Assembly: GCF_003268275.1 (NCBI RefSeq)
Contig: NZ_QLYR01000003.1
Span: forward strand, 173,781 to 237,780
Direction: 5' to 3'
Origin: Hydrogeniiclostridium mannosilyticum
GTDB taxonomy: Bacteria; Bacillota; Clostridia; Oscillospirales; Acutalibacteraceae
Length of the DNA: 64,000 bases
The position numbers were made by a program, and so were the translations under genes. Below the pieces are notes generated by a model that saw only the letters and a list, made by a program, of their open reading frames with translations, did no database searches and had not been told where the DNA came from. Shown here one piece after another: positions 45,624 to 54,253 of the stretch; position 1 is the stretch's first letter, and every line of letters starts with the position of its first letter.

Positions 45624-45867
45624 ATAAAAACTCCCCCCGCCCCTCTATGGGACGGAAAGAGTCCGTGGTACCACCCAAATTGCGCCGAAAAACAGCGCCG
45701 CTCATCCGCGGGACAACCCGCGCTCCCTTAACGCGGGAAACGGTACAGCTCATCGCTGACAGCTCCGGGCCGGCACGTTTGTGAACCGGAACAAGTCCTT
45801 CCAGCAACCAGACTCTCTCTTGGGAACCGGATTCATAACTGAAGCCCTTCATCGCAGTTAACCTATT
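45624..45867 (-). ncRNA. T-box riboswitch upstream of the aminopeptidase-alaS operon
   Basis: On the minus strand the leader contains GATGAAGGG near the start, AGAGAGTCTGG (stem I), the T-box TTTGGGTGGTACCACGG (45663-45679), and a terminator whose 14-bp stem (with G-U pairs) at 45631-45662 is followed by TTTTT. The specifier codon could not be fixed by eye: GCC (Ala) is available in CGUGCCGG, but ACG also lies in the right neighbourhood. Alanine is the expected ligand because alaS is in the operon. Confidence 0.87.
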
Positions 45868-45873
45868 GTTTTT

Positions 45874-45902
45874 ATTATATACTCAGCTTTAAAAAAAGTC
45901 AA
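45874..45902 (-). promoter_or_regulatory. Sigma-A promoter of the aminopeptidase-alaS operon
   Basis: On the minus strand TTGACT (45897-45902), 17-base spacer, TATAAT (45874-45879). Confidence 0.85.
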
Positions 45903-45913
45903 ATAAAACCGCC

Positions 45914-47518
45914 TTATATGCCTATTTTTTCATAAATTTCATCTGCAATCTCCTTAAATACAGGGCCGCAGGTAGTGCCGCCGCCTGTGCCTCCCTCCGC
46001 AAAAACCGTAATGACATATTGAGGGTTCTCATATGGGTAAAAGCCGGCAAACCAGGATTGCACCTCCTCGACCCCATCTGTTTCCCGCCCGGTCTGCGCT
46101 GTTGCAGTCTTCGCACCAGCGCCGGCATGTGCCGGCTTGGCACGGCGGCTGGTTCCGGTTTCTACAGACTCCTTCATAAACTGTTTCAGGTATCCGGCGG
46201 TTTCCTCACTGATAATCTGCCGGGTAAAGCCGCCGGTATTCCGTCTTGTATACTGCAAGCCCGCATCGACAGTCCCCTCCCATAGCTGTGGCTGTGTATA
46301 GGTACCGCCTGATGCAATGGTATTGATCATGGCCGTAATTTGCAGCGGTGTTGCCGTCAATTCCCCCTGCCCAAATGAGAAATTGGCCAGCGCCTTTCTT
46401 GCCGACAAGGTACGCAGCGAAGGCAGTGTCCCTTTTACCGAAAAAAGACCCGGAGCAAGCTCACAGCTGCTGCCAAAACCAAAGGCCTCTGCCATTTTCA
46501 AAAATTTTTCTTCGGGTACCTGCTGCATTAAATTAATAAAGTAGGTATTACAGGAATGTGCAATGGCGGTACTCATGGTTTCCTGCCCGTGCGCCTCCTC
46601 ATTATAGCAGTGAAACATGCTGCCATCCACTTCAATTTCACCCTCACAGACATAGGAGTAATTCGGGGGAATTCCGCTCTCTAACGCTGCTGCCGCTGAA
46701 ACCAGCTTAAATACAGAGCCCACATTATAGGCCGAAAACGCGCGGTTCATCAGGGGTGAATTTTCCCCTTGCAGGGCCTCTGCAACATTCGCGGGATCAA
46801 ACCCCGGCAAGCTGACGACCGCCCTCAATTTGCAGGATGGAATCTCCGCGACGAGGACGGCAGCCTGGTCCAAATGTTTTTCCGCCACCTCCTCGGCAAT
46901 CTGCTGAATCCGTTTGTCCAGCGTCAGCACCACCCCGGATTTTCCCAGGTAAGAGGTGTCCGTCACCCGGCCCTCATCGCCGCCCAACGGCCGGTTCAAT
47001 GCATCCACCACATATTGAATGGAAACCTTTCCCTGATTTTCGGTGAGGACATCGTTAAAGGCTTTTTCAATACCGGCAACCCCCTCGCCGGAGCCATCTA
47101 AATAGCCGATGGTATGGCACGCCAGTGACTGATCGGAATATCGATAAGGCGCGGGAAAAAGCAGTATGCCCTGTGCCTCGATCCGCTCATCCAGCCGTAT
47201 AGCAAAGGGAACCCCCTTTTGCAGGGACGGATAGATGGCGGAAAAGCGTTCCGCGGGTAGATTTTCACTCAACGCAGCGGCAGCCTCCACTGATGGCGAT
47301 ATTGCCGCGACATAGGATTCCGCCTCCCCGGTAATGGGAAGCATACGGCAGTCATAAATAGTGCCCCGGGTAGCGGCTACCTTCAGCCGGTAGCTGCTCT
47401 GCCGTTCTGCCGCTTCAGCAAGCTGTGTGCCGTTCGAAATACCAAAAACACTGAAAACACATATAAACAGCCCGGTGATCAATAACATAAAGACCGAGAC
47501 GGTACGTCTATCCGCCAT
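45914..47518 (-). CDS. Class B penicillin-binding protein (transpeptidase)
   Basis: A 534-residue protein with an N-terminal membrane anchor (about residues 8-28), a dimerisation domain and a transpeptidase domain. The active-site Ser is in SVFK at residues 268-271, SCN at 322-324, and the third motif reads KTATAQTG near residue 480 (KTG-class). It resembles SpoVD/PbpA-like proteins that crosslink peptidoglycan, possibly in sporulation given the germination genes, but no sporulation-specific domain (PASTA) is seen. ATG 47518 follows GGAGGAG; the open frame upstream has no ribosome site. It is alone on its transcript. Confidence 0.88.
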   Translation of the reverse strand: MADRRTVSVFMLLITGLFICVFSVFGISNGTQLAEAAERQSSYRLKVAATRGTIYDCRMLPITGEAESYVAAISPSVEAAAALSENLPAERFSAIYPSLQKGVPFAIRLDERIEAQGILLFPAPYRYSDQSLACHTIGYLDGSGEGVAGIEKAFNDVLTENQGKVSIQYVVDALNRPLGGDEGRVTDTSYLGKSGVVLTLDKRIQQIAEEVAEKHLDQAAVLVAEIPSCKLRAVVSLPGFDPANVAEALQGENSPLMNRAFSAYNVGSVFKLVSAAAALESGIPPNYSYVCEGEIEVDGSMFHCYNEEAHGQETMSTAIAHSCNTYFINLMQQVPEEKFLKMAEAFGFGSSCELAPGLFSVKGTLPSLRTLSARKALANFSFGQGELTATPLQITAMINTIASGGTYTQPQLWEGTVDAGLQYTRRNTGGFTRQIISEETAGYLKQFMKESVETGTSRRAKPAHAGAGAKTATAQTGRETDGVEEVQSWFAGFYPYENPQYVITVFAEGGTGGGTTCGPVFKEIADEIYEKIGI

Positions 47519-47702
47519 GGGACTCCTCCTTTTCCTTTTAAAAAGCTTCGTGGATAAACTGGAAGTGTAGCTGCCGGTGAGCTCCCCGAGCCGGAGAACG
47601 ATTTCGTTGCGAAATGAAGCCGTTAACAAGCACAGTTATTTGAGACGGCAATTCTTTTCCTGCTTTGTTTCTTTAGAATATGTTTCAATGGACTCTGAAA
47701 TA

Positions 47703-47742
47703 AAAAACCGGCAATGCCTCTTTGTAAAGCATTGCCGGTTTT
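47703..47742 (-). terminator. Terminator of the U32 peptidase operon
   Basis: On the minus strand AAACCGGCAATGC and GCATTGCCGGTTT form a 13-bp stem with TTTTATTTC after it. T-rich sequence on both strands suggests bidirectional action. Confidence 0.85.
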
Positions 47743-47776
47743 ATTATTTTTCATTCATCCAATTACGGCGCTAACA

Positions 47777-48982
47777 TTAAACCCGCCTACGGCGAAGATA
47801 AGCCCCCTCCTTCAGTTCCGCATCCGTATGAAGCAGCACCGTCATAGCCGCATGACACGCCGACTCCAGCGGATTTCCGTCTATATCGGTCATATGATCC
47901 GCCACCAATGAGAAAGGAGGCCGGCCAGGCTCCAGCACCTCCAGTGTTTCCCCCTTGAAGAAACGGTTTCTCTGTAACAGCACCGCTGAATCCGCACAGT
48001 GGCCGACACAGACTGCCGCAACCTCCCAGTCGCGGATATAGCCGCCGGTCTCCGTTTCCTGGCCCGGCTCATCCCCCATATAAAAACCGGTATGATAAGC
48101 ACGGTGGCTGACTTTTTCCACTTCGTCTTCCACCCAGCACGGAAGCGCCTCACCACAGAGTGCAGCGTCCAGCGCCGCACGGTAAGCGTTGGTAACCACT
48201 GCCGTATAATAAGCAGCCTTTGCCCTGCCTTCAATTTTCAGACTGGTAACGCCTGCCTGAAGCAGCTCCGGGATATGTCCGACCATGCAAAGGTCGCGGG
48301 AATTTAAAATATAGCTTCCCCGTTCGTCTTCAAGGATGGGAAAATACTGCCCCGGGCGCTTCTCCTCCATCAGGGCGTATCTCCAACGGCACGGCTGTGC
48401 GCAGTCCCCGTGATTGGCATCCCGCCCCACCATATAATTGGAGAGCAGGCATCGGCCAGAAAAGCTCATGCACATAGCGCCATGGACAAAGGCTTCAATT
48501 TCCAGAGCCGGCGGCGTCTTAGCCCGAAGCTGTGCAATCTCCTCGAGAGCCAGCTCCCTGGCCAGTACGACCCTGGAGGCCCCCAGCTCATAAAACATGC
48601 GGGCGGCGGCGTAATTGGCCACACCGGCCTGCGTGGATATATGCACATCCACCTGAGGGGCATATTTTTTTGCAAGCCGCAGCACGCCGACATCCGCAAT
48701 GATAAATGCGTCCACACCGGCTACCGCCGCTTCTTTGATAAACGCCGACAAGGGCTCCAGTTCATGGCTATGCGGAATAATATTGCAGGTTACATAGACC
48801 CGCACCCCCCGCGTGTGTGCCTGTTGTACAGCCTGCTGTAGCTCTTCTGTGCCAAAATTAGCGGGAGAACTGCGCATGCCAAAATTTTTACCGGAAAGAT
48901 AGACGGCATCCGCGCCGTAACGCAGCGCTGCCTGCAAGCATTCCATATCCCCAGCAGGGGCCAACAGCTCCGGCCTCATCAA
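47777..48982 (-). CDS. Peptidase U32 family protein (tRNA/rRNA hydroxylation type)
   Basis: A 401-residue protein with ELLAPAGDMECLQAALRYGADAVYLSG at the start, the U32 signature EAFVHGAMCMSFSGRCLLSNYMVGRDANHGDCAQPCRW at about residues 162-199 with its four cysteines, and the usual DLCMVGHIPELLQAGVTSLKIEGRAK. Once called collagenases, E. coli relatives (TrhP, RlhA) hydroxylate uridine or cytidine in tRNA or rRNA using prephenate. Start overlaps the mltG stop by four bases. mltG followed by U32 genes is the usual Firmicutes order (yrrL...yrrO). Confidence 0.9.
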   Translation of the reverse strand: MMRPELLAPAGDMECLQAALRYGADAVYLSGKNFGMRSSPANFGTEELQQAVQQAHTRGVRVYVTCNIIPHSHELEPLSAFIKEAAVAGVDAFIIADVGVLRLAKKYAPQVDVHISTQAGVANYAAARMFYELGASRVVLARELALEEIAQLRAKTPPALEIEAFVHGAMCMSFSGRCLLSNYMVGRDANHGDCAQPCRWRYALMEEKRPGQYFPILEDERGSYILNSRDLCMVGHIPELLQAGVTSLKIEGRAKAAYYTAVVTNAYRAALDAALCGEALPCWVEDEVEKVSHRAYHTGFYMGDEPGQETETGGYIRDWEVAAVCVGHCADSAVLLQRNRFFKGETLEVLEPGRPPFSLVADHMTDIDGNPLESACHAAMTVLLHTDAELKEGAYLRRRRV

Positions 48983-50301
48983 CGCAGCCCCGCCTTCTGC
49001 ATATTAACACTGTGTTGTGCTGCCGTCGTTGCATAATAGGCCTCTTGTGTCTCCGGGTTATGGCAGAAATAATAATAGTTTGTTTTTGCCGGGTCCAGCA
49101 ACGCCTCAATGGCAGCCATACTCGGCGTACAGATTGGGCCAGGTGGCAACCCCCTGTTTCTGTAGGTATTATACGCCTCCAGCGGCTCGAAGGAATCCTT
49201 TAAATCATCCGGTATCGCAGCCGGTGAACGGTAAGGATAATACTGCGTTGAGTCGCAGTCCAGCGTATAGATATTCTGGTAGCCAACATTGTTTAGACGA
49301 TTCAGCAGAACAGAGGCGACCAGGTACATGTCCTCATCGTCAGCGGACTCACGCTGCACGATGGAGGCGAGGGTCAGAAAGTCATCCAGGGACATGCCCG
49401 TCTCGGCAATCTGATCGCGCAGTGCCTTTGTCAGCTTATCGTTTGTATTGCGAAGCAGCTTTTTAACAACGCTGGTTACATCCTGGTCCTTATAGAAATA
49501 ATAGGAGTCCGGGAACAGGTAGCCCTCCAGGTGGTAAGGCCGTTCACTCTCCGCAGGTATCTGTGCCAGCAGTTCGAAATCGCCGTCAAAATCCCGGCTT
49601 TTACAAAGCTCCAGCACATCCGCAGCCTTGCAGACGCCCTTCTCCTCCAGTAAACCGGCCAGTTCCAGAACCCCCATCCCCTCCGGAATGGTGACAAACA
49701 CTTGCTCTCGCGTGGATCTGGGCGTTTGAAGCTCGCTGATAATCGCCTGGTAATCCATAGAAGTATTCAGTTCAAACGTTCCCGCCGTATAAGTGTCGCC
49801 CGCCTTCGTCAGTGTGGCATAGAGCTTAAAAAAGCTCTCATTATTAATCAGGCCGCCGTCCTTCAGCTTTTGGGCTATTTTAGCGGTTGTATCGTCTTCC
49901 TCCACCGTGAAAGACACATCAACAGAAGAACGTCCTACCGCCAGCATATCATTGACGCCGTCTACCATATAGCGCCCTGCAATGATGGACACCAGCACTA
50001 CCATAACCAGCCAGACCAATCTGAAAAAGCGCCGGTTTCCCCGGCTCTTTTCCTTATTACGCCGTTTCGCCGCCTTTTTAAGCCTTTTTTGGGTTTCCTT
50101 GCTTTGCGCCGGGGCCTGTCTTTCCCCCAACTCCTTTTCCCGCGGGTCGCTGTAGCTGTTGAGGGCGGAGTCATCTGCCTCCGCGGGCGGTTCCTCCATG
50201 GAATTATCCGTTAGGTTTAAGGAAAAATTTTTGACCCTCTTTTCATAGAGTTTGCGCTGAAGCTCTTCGTCTGAAATGGACCCCTTATTATGTTCATCCA
50301 T
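48979..50301 (-). CDS. mltG: Endolytic transglycosylase MltG (YceG-like)
   Basis: A 440-residue membrane protein. A charged cytoplasmic N-terminus of about 90 residues precedes one membrane helix (about 94-115). The LysM-like SFTVEEDDTTAKIAQKLKDGGLI follows, then the YceG catalytic domain with HLEGYLFPDSYYF, LTLASIVQRES (catalytic Glu) and GLPPGPICTPSMAAIEA. MltG cuts nascent glycan strands and sets their length. ATG 50301 lies seven bases after GGAGG. The long lysine/arginine-rich cytoplasmic tail is longer than in E. coli but common in Clostridia. Confidence 0.92.
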   Translation of the reverse strand: MDEHNKGSISDEELQRKLYEKRVKNFSLNLTDNSMEEPPAEADDSALNSYSDPREKELGERQAPAQSKETQKRLKKAAKRRNKEKSRGNRRFFRLVWLVMVVLVSIIAGRYMVDGVNDMLAVGRSSVDVSFTVEEDDTTAKIAQKLKDGGLINNESFFKLYATLTKAGDTYTAGTFELNTSMDYQAIISELQTPRSTREQVFVTIPEGMGVLELAGLLEEKGVCKAADVLELCKSRDFDGDFELLAQIPAESERPYHLEGYLFPDSYYFYKDQDVTSVVKKLLRNTNDKLTKALRDQIAETGMSLDDFLTLASIVQRESADDEDMYLVASVLLNRLNNVGYQNIYTLDCDSTQYYPYRSPAAIPDDLKDSFEPLEAYNTYRNRGLPPGPICTPSMAAIEALLDPAKTNYYYFCHNPETQEAYYATTAAQHSVNMQKAGLR

Positions 50302-50404
50302 ATTCCGGCCTCCTGTCGTCCTTAACTTTAATTGATGTCCAGCCCCTAATTGGCCGGTTAAAACAATATCCGCTACTTTTCCGGGCGGCAAAACCACAAG
50401 GCTA

Positions 50405-51022
50405 TCACTTACAGGCATGCGCCCCGGGCTTACGAACGGCAATCCGGCGCAGGTAGCGTTCCGTCACCAGTATATCGACGGGCCTGTCAAAATAGCCATG
50501 CGGCAATTCCCATTGTACACAGCTATTATAACAGATTCCGGCGGTAACGCCATGAAATCCGGACAAAAAGCGGTCGTAATACCCCTTGCCATAGCCAAGC
50601 CGGAACCCGTTGGAATCAAACGCGAGCCCGGGAACCACGCACAGGCCACCGGTCTCTTTCTCCACTTTCCGCGAGGACTCGGGAATGGGCTCCAGCACAC
50701 CAAACGCCCCTTTCTCCAACTCCTGCGGGGAACGGATATAATAAAACTCCATTTCAAAGGTACCGGGAACGCATCTAGGCACTGCGACCGCTTTGCCATC
50801 TGCCAACGCCCTGCGAATGATACCGAAGGTGTCTACCTCAATCGCTTTGCTCACATAGGTAAAAAGGATATCTGCCCTTCGGTACTCCGGCAGTGCAAAA
50901 AGCCGGTTCTCTATCGCGGCATCCCACTGGAGCTTTTTCTTAGGGTCCATTCGCTCCCTTGTCTGCCGATGCCGGGCCCTCAGATTTTTTTTCCACTCTT
51001 TAATATTTCGTTTTCCGTTCAT
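50405..51022 (-). CDS. 5-formyltetrahydrofolate cyclo-ligase
   Basis: A 205-residue protein of the YgfA/MTHFS family, recycling 5-formyl-THF to 5,10-methenyl-THF with ATP. IFTYVSK-type (ILFTYVSKAIEVDTFGII), AVPRC, GLCVVPGLAFDSNGFRLGYGKGYYDRFL and the C-terminal VDILVT are the usual motifs; the G-x-G-K-G-Y-Y-D-R loop binds the folate and ATP. It lies 19 bases after a DJ-1/PfpI gene and about 100 bases before mltG, in the thyX-to-U32 run; folate use ties it to thyX. Confidence 0.92.
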   Translation of the reverse strand: MNGKRNIKEWKKNLRARHRQTRERMDPKKKLQWDAAIENRLFALPEYRRADILFTYVSKAIEVDTFGIIRRALADGKAVAVPRCVPGTFEMEFYYIRSPQELEKGAFGVLEPIPESSRKVEKETGGLCVVPGLAFDSNGFRLGYGKGYYDRFLSGFHGVTAGICYNSCVQWELPHGYFDRPVDILVTERYLRRIAVRKPGAHACK

Positions 51023-51041
51023 AGTTTCCTTTGGCTCATTT

Positions 51042-51584
51042 CTATTTTAATAAACACATTGCCGCTGCCAGTTCCTCGGCTTTTTCCTGGTTCACGAGAA
51101 TTTTTACAAGCGTCAATGCAAACGCCATCGCCGCGCCCGGGCCGCGCCCGGTGATAATGCTACCGTCCACCTCTGTCTGGGCCCCTGTTACCCGAGCCCC
51201 TTTCAGTTCCTTTTCAAAGCCAGGGTAGCAGGTCGCCTTCTTCCCCGACAGAACCCCCTTATGTCCGAGGATAAAGGGCGCCGCGCAGATTGCCGCCAGA
51301 TATTTTCCATGCGCCAGGCACTGCTCCAATGCCCGCTGTACTACAGGAGACCGCTCCAGGTTCAGCGCGCCGGGCATCCCGCCGGGCAGAACCGCCATTT
51401 CGATATCGTCGAGCCTTGCCTCATCATCCGTTATGTCCGCTTGTACGGCAATGCCGTGTGAACCGCGGACGACCCGGCCGCCGATGCCGACCGTTTGCAC
51501 GGCACAGCCAGCGCGGCGCAGTACATCCACCGGTGTCAGGGCTTCTACCTCTTCAAAGCCCTCTGCCAAAAATACATAAATCAA
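51042..51584 (-). CDS. DJ-1/PfpI family protein (YajL-like)
   Basis: A 180-residue single-domain protein starting at TTG 51584, eight to nine bases after AAAGGAG. FLAEGFEEVEALTPVDVLRRAG carries the conserved Glu, and YLAAICAAPFILG the nucleophile Cys of the elbow near residue 100. Members include chaperones, glyoxalase-like and deglycase-like activities; the true reaction in bacteria is debated. It is embedded in the thyX-tmk-fthC run without an obvious link to the neighbours. Confidence 0.85.
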   Translation of the reverse strand: MIYVFLAEGFEEVEALTPVDVLRRAGCAVQTVGIGGRVVRGSHGIAVQADITDDEARLDDIEMAVLPGGMPGALNLERSPVVQRALEQCLAHGKYLAAICAAPFILGHKGVLSGKKATCYPGFEKELKGARVTGAQTEVDGSIITGRGPGAAMAFALTLVKILVNQEKAEELAAAMCLLK

Positions 51585-51643
51585 TGCGCGTTCTCCTTTC
51601 TGAATAACCAGGCTAAAATCATTTTCTCCTTACATTGCCGAGA

Positions 51644-52534
51644 TTATGATAGCGCCAGCCCCAAATAAGGGGCCGGACCGGTAAGCGGGGCCTGAAGCGG
51701 CGGCTGATTTCCAAGCGGGCGGAGCATGCCGGCGTTTTCGGCTACTCCGTTCTTGCCTAAAAAATCCCCGCCTGCTGGTAAGCGAAAATGGTAGGCGGCC
51801 GCCGGCGCCCGCCTCAGCAGCTCCGCCCCGAAACGGAGGTACCCATCCCCCTCCGACATCAACTCTGTCACCATGCAATCCTCCCCAGCCATCTCATACA
51901 GCGCATAGTCCATGCGCCCATGATTTTGCAGGGTCAAAATATTCCCACCGAAAACGCGGGAATAACCGGCGGCATAAGCCAAAGCGTCTCCATCCCATTG
52001 TAAGGAACCCTCCCGGTTCGTAAGCCGGGCATTTCTTGTTGCCGCTAAACGTTTGAAATCTGGCAACAGCCATTCTCTGTTTTCCAGATGAACGGCTACC
52101 GTCAGGTCCGATAACTCCTGCTTTGTAAAGGCAACCTGAACAACCTTATAATAAAGGACATAACCCGCTTTCGCATAGAAGCGATAAAGCGGCTCCGTTG
52201 CTGGCAGAACCGCTGAGTAGGCCTCTCCTCTCGCCCAGCCCTTTTGTCCCGCAGCTTCCAGCAGGGCAGCCATATACCCTCTGCCCCGGTATTCCGGCAG
52301 CGTTGCCGCCGCATAAATATAATGGGCCCGATAGGCTATCCCGGCAATTTTCAGCGAGGCCGGAAGCAGGTAGAGCGCAGCGGCAATTTTCCCATCCCTT
52401 CTGTACACCAGGCAGTCCTCCGGGCGGAACCTGTTCTGAAAGAAAAAGCGCACCGCCCGCGGTTGGTCGTCAAAGGCGAGCTGCCATAACCGGGACAATT
52501 CAGCCCGTTCGCTCCAGCTTGGAAATTCTATCAT
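51644..52534 (-). CDS. GNAT family N-acetyltransferase
   Basis: A 296-residue protein. The N-terminal half is a GNAT domain with IYAAATLPEYRGRGYMAALLEAAGQKGW (acetyl-CoA loop R-G-R-G-Y) at about residues 76-103. The C-terminal half resembles a second, degenerate GNAT fold, as in Eis-related or DUF4111-type proteins. ATG 52534 follows GGAGG; the open frame upstream overlaps tmk and is ignored. It lies 31 bases after tmk and is probably co-transcribed; the substrate is unknown. Confidence 0.78.
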   Translation of the reverse strand: MIEFPSWSERAELSRLWQLAFDDQPRAVRFFFQNRFRPEDCLVYRRDGKIAAALYLLPASLKIAGIAYRAHYIYAAATLPEYRGRGYMAALLEAAGQKGWARGEAYSAVLPATEPLYRFYAKAGYVLYYKVVQVAFTKQELSDLTVAVHLENREWLLPDFKRLAATRNARLTNREGSLQWDGDALAYAAGYSRVFGGNILTLQNHGRMDYALYEMAGEDCMVTELMSEGDGYLRFGAELLRRAPAAAYHFRLPAGGDFLGKNGVAENAGMLRPLGNQPPLQAPLTGPAPYLGLALS

Positions 52535-52565
52535 GTAAACCTTCCTCCGCCGGCCTATGCGCAAA

Positions 52566-53231
52566 TTAAAATAGGCCGGATGTCCTTTCCAGCACTTCTC
52601 CGTGAATAGAAGCAATCGTTTTAGGATGGTCATTTTCTACACAATTTATAACCGCCCAGCCTAAACGCTCCGCCGTATAGAGCGCGCATTCACGGCACTT
52701 CTTCAGATATTCCCTGTCTTTTTCATGGAGATCCTTTTTTTCCTCATGCCCCTCATAACGTTTTGTCAACAGCTCTTGGGACACTTCGATCGGCATGTCG
52801 AAAAAAAGAACTCTATCAGGCCGCGGCAGGCCTAGCTTTTCATATTCATAATCCTGTAACCAGCAGATATAGCTTTCCCACTCGGCACGGGGAAGCTTCG
52901 GCATTTGATAAATAAAATTAGATGTAACATAGCGGTCCGTCACCATGTGTGTCCCTTGAAGATAATCCGACTGCCAGTAGCGCACAAAGCTGGCAAAGCG
53001 GTCCACCGCATAGAAAGACGACGCCGCATAGGCGTTGACAGCATCTGCCTGCCCGCCCAGTTCGCCCGCTAAATACATCTTTACCAATGTGGAGGAAGGG
53101 TCGCTATAATCCGGAAATTTTATACGCCGGTATGGCAGGCCCCGTTCCGTGAGCACACGGCAAAGCGCATCGGCCTGGGTCGTCTTTCCACTGCCGTCAA
53201 GCCCCTCCAGGGAAAGGATTCTCCCGCTCAT
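52566..53231 (-). CDS. tmk: Thymidylate kinase
   Basis: A 221-residue dTMP kinase. The P-loop LEGLDGSGKTTQADAL lies at residues 8-23, the DR-x motif at VTDRYVTSNFIYQ, and the lid is KRYEGHEEKKDLHEKD. It phosphorylates dTMP to dTDP, the step after ThyX, whose gene ends in ATGA overlap with the tmk start at 53231. The YEGHEEKKDLHE lid and the long insert resemble the clostridial tmk branch. Confidence 0.93.
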   Translation of the reverse strand: MSGRILSLEGLDGSGKTTQADALCRVLTERGLPYRRIKFPDYSDPSSTLVKMYLAGELGGQADAVNAYAASSFYAVDRFASFVRYWQSDYLQGTHMVTDRYVTSNFIYQMPKLPRAEWESYICWLQDYEYEKLGLPRPDRVLFFDMPIEVSQELLTKRYEGHEEKKDLHEKDREYLKKCRECALYTAERLGWAVINCVENDHPKTIASIHGEVLERTSGLF

Positions 53232-54001
53232 TTTTTCTCCACATCCTTTAAAAAGCTTTTGCGGACCTCCTCCGCCCGCCCGCATGACATCTTTCCTTCC
53301 GGGCACGCGCCGCGCAGGCAGGGCGGGCCCGCATGGGCAAAGATGTGAGGCGCAACCTCGCGCACTAAAAGCAGCATCTGTGTCGCAACCTCACGGATCT
53401 CCCATTGTGCGCGGTTGCAGCAGCGGTGGGAGAAAAAGTTAAGCAGGGAACGCGCGTTAAACGTGCACACCATTTTTGTTTCACAGGCATTGGGCAGGAC
53501 AAAGCGCGCATCTTCAATGGCCTTTTTCTCAGCGGCACGTTCCGCCTGCTTCTCACTTTTTCCCTGGTGCAAAAACGCCCGCTTATACTTCTGCTTGAGA
53601 ATCTCTGTTATTTTCTCATAATGACGGCAGTCCTCTTCCATCGCCTGTAAGAAAACCGCTTTGGCCTCAGGCTCTGCCTCAATCTCCGGCGGCAGGATGA
53701 AATCAAAATTTTTTTCAGCAACATAGCGCTGGCTCTGAACACTAAAGGAGGCGATGCGGTGCCGTGTGATCTGCGCCAAAAAAGAACGCGAAACATTTTC
53801 GATGCCGAAGGTAAAGCTGGCGTGTTCAATTGGGCTTTCATGCCCGATTTCCGCCAACATATCGACAAAAGAAGCCGCCTTATCCTCTGAGAGCCCCTCC
53901 GCTATTGTCTCAATCCCGGAAGCCGAATAGCAGAGCTTAGCCGCCATTGCTACTGTTTTCTCCGGCGCCGGCGTATAAGCCAGCAATGTTACCTTCGCCA
54001 T
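53228..54001 (-). CDS. thyX: FAD-dependent thymidylate synthase
   Basis: A 257-residue ThyX that makes dTMP from dUMP with methylene-THF and FADH2, the alternative to ThyA. The signature RHRIASFSVQSQRY (RHRxxSxxxxSxR) lies near residues 79-92, preceded by HESPIEHASFTFGIENVSRSFLAQITRHR. The C-terminus has a cluster HAGPPCLRGACPEGKMSCGRAEE with several cysteines, longer than in short ThyX proteins. ATG 54001 follows AAAAGGAG. It heads the seven-gene run and shares folate metabolism with fthC in the same run. Confidence 0.93.
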   Translation of the reverse strand: MAKVTLLAYTPAPEKTVAMAAKLCYSASGIETIAEGLSEDKAASFVDMLAEIGHESPIEHASFTFGIENVSRSFLAQITRHRIASFSVQSQRYVAEKNFDFILPPEIEAEPEAKAVFLQAMEEDCRHYEKITEILKQKYKRAFLHQGKSEKQAERAAEKKAIEDARFVLPNACETKMVCTFNARSLLNFFSHRCCNRAQWEIREVATQMLLLVREVAPHIFAHAGPPCLRGACPEGKMSCGRAEEVRKSFLKDVEKK

Positions 54002-54035
54002 CTTAAAACTCCTTTTCCCGACAATATTTAATTCT

Positions 54036-54064
54036 ATTATAACAAAGTATGGCACGCTCTTCAA
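54036..54064 (-). promoter_or_regulatory. Promoter of the thyX operon
   Basis: On the minus strand TTGAAG (54059-54064), 17-base spacer, TATAAT (54036-54041). TTGACT four bases upstream of the -35 is an alternative -35 at an unsuitable distance. Confidence 0.7.
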
Positions 54065-54253
54065 GTCAAATAACACAAGCCTTCATTCCATGCAGGCCTA
54101 GGCCCAAAAGGCACAATGGCCGTTTTTTCTTTTTATGAAAGGACCTCGCGAAAAGCTTCACGATAAAATTCCATATTTCGCATGATATTGCAAGCAACAA
54201 TCCACTAAAATCTATATAATAAATAATATTTGTTAAAAAGGAGCATCTTACTC

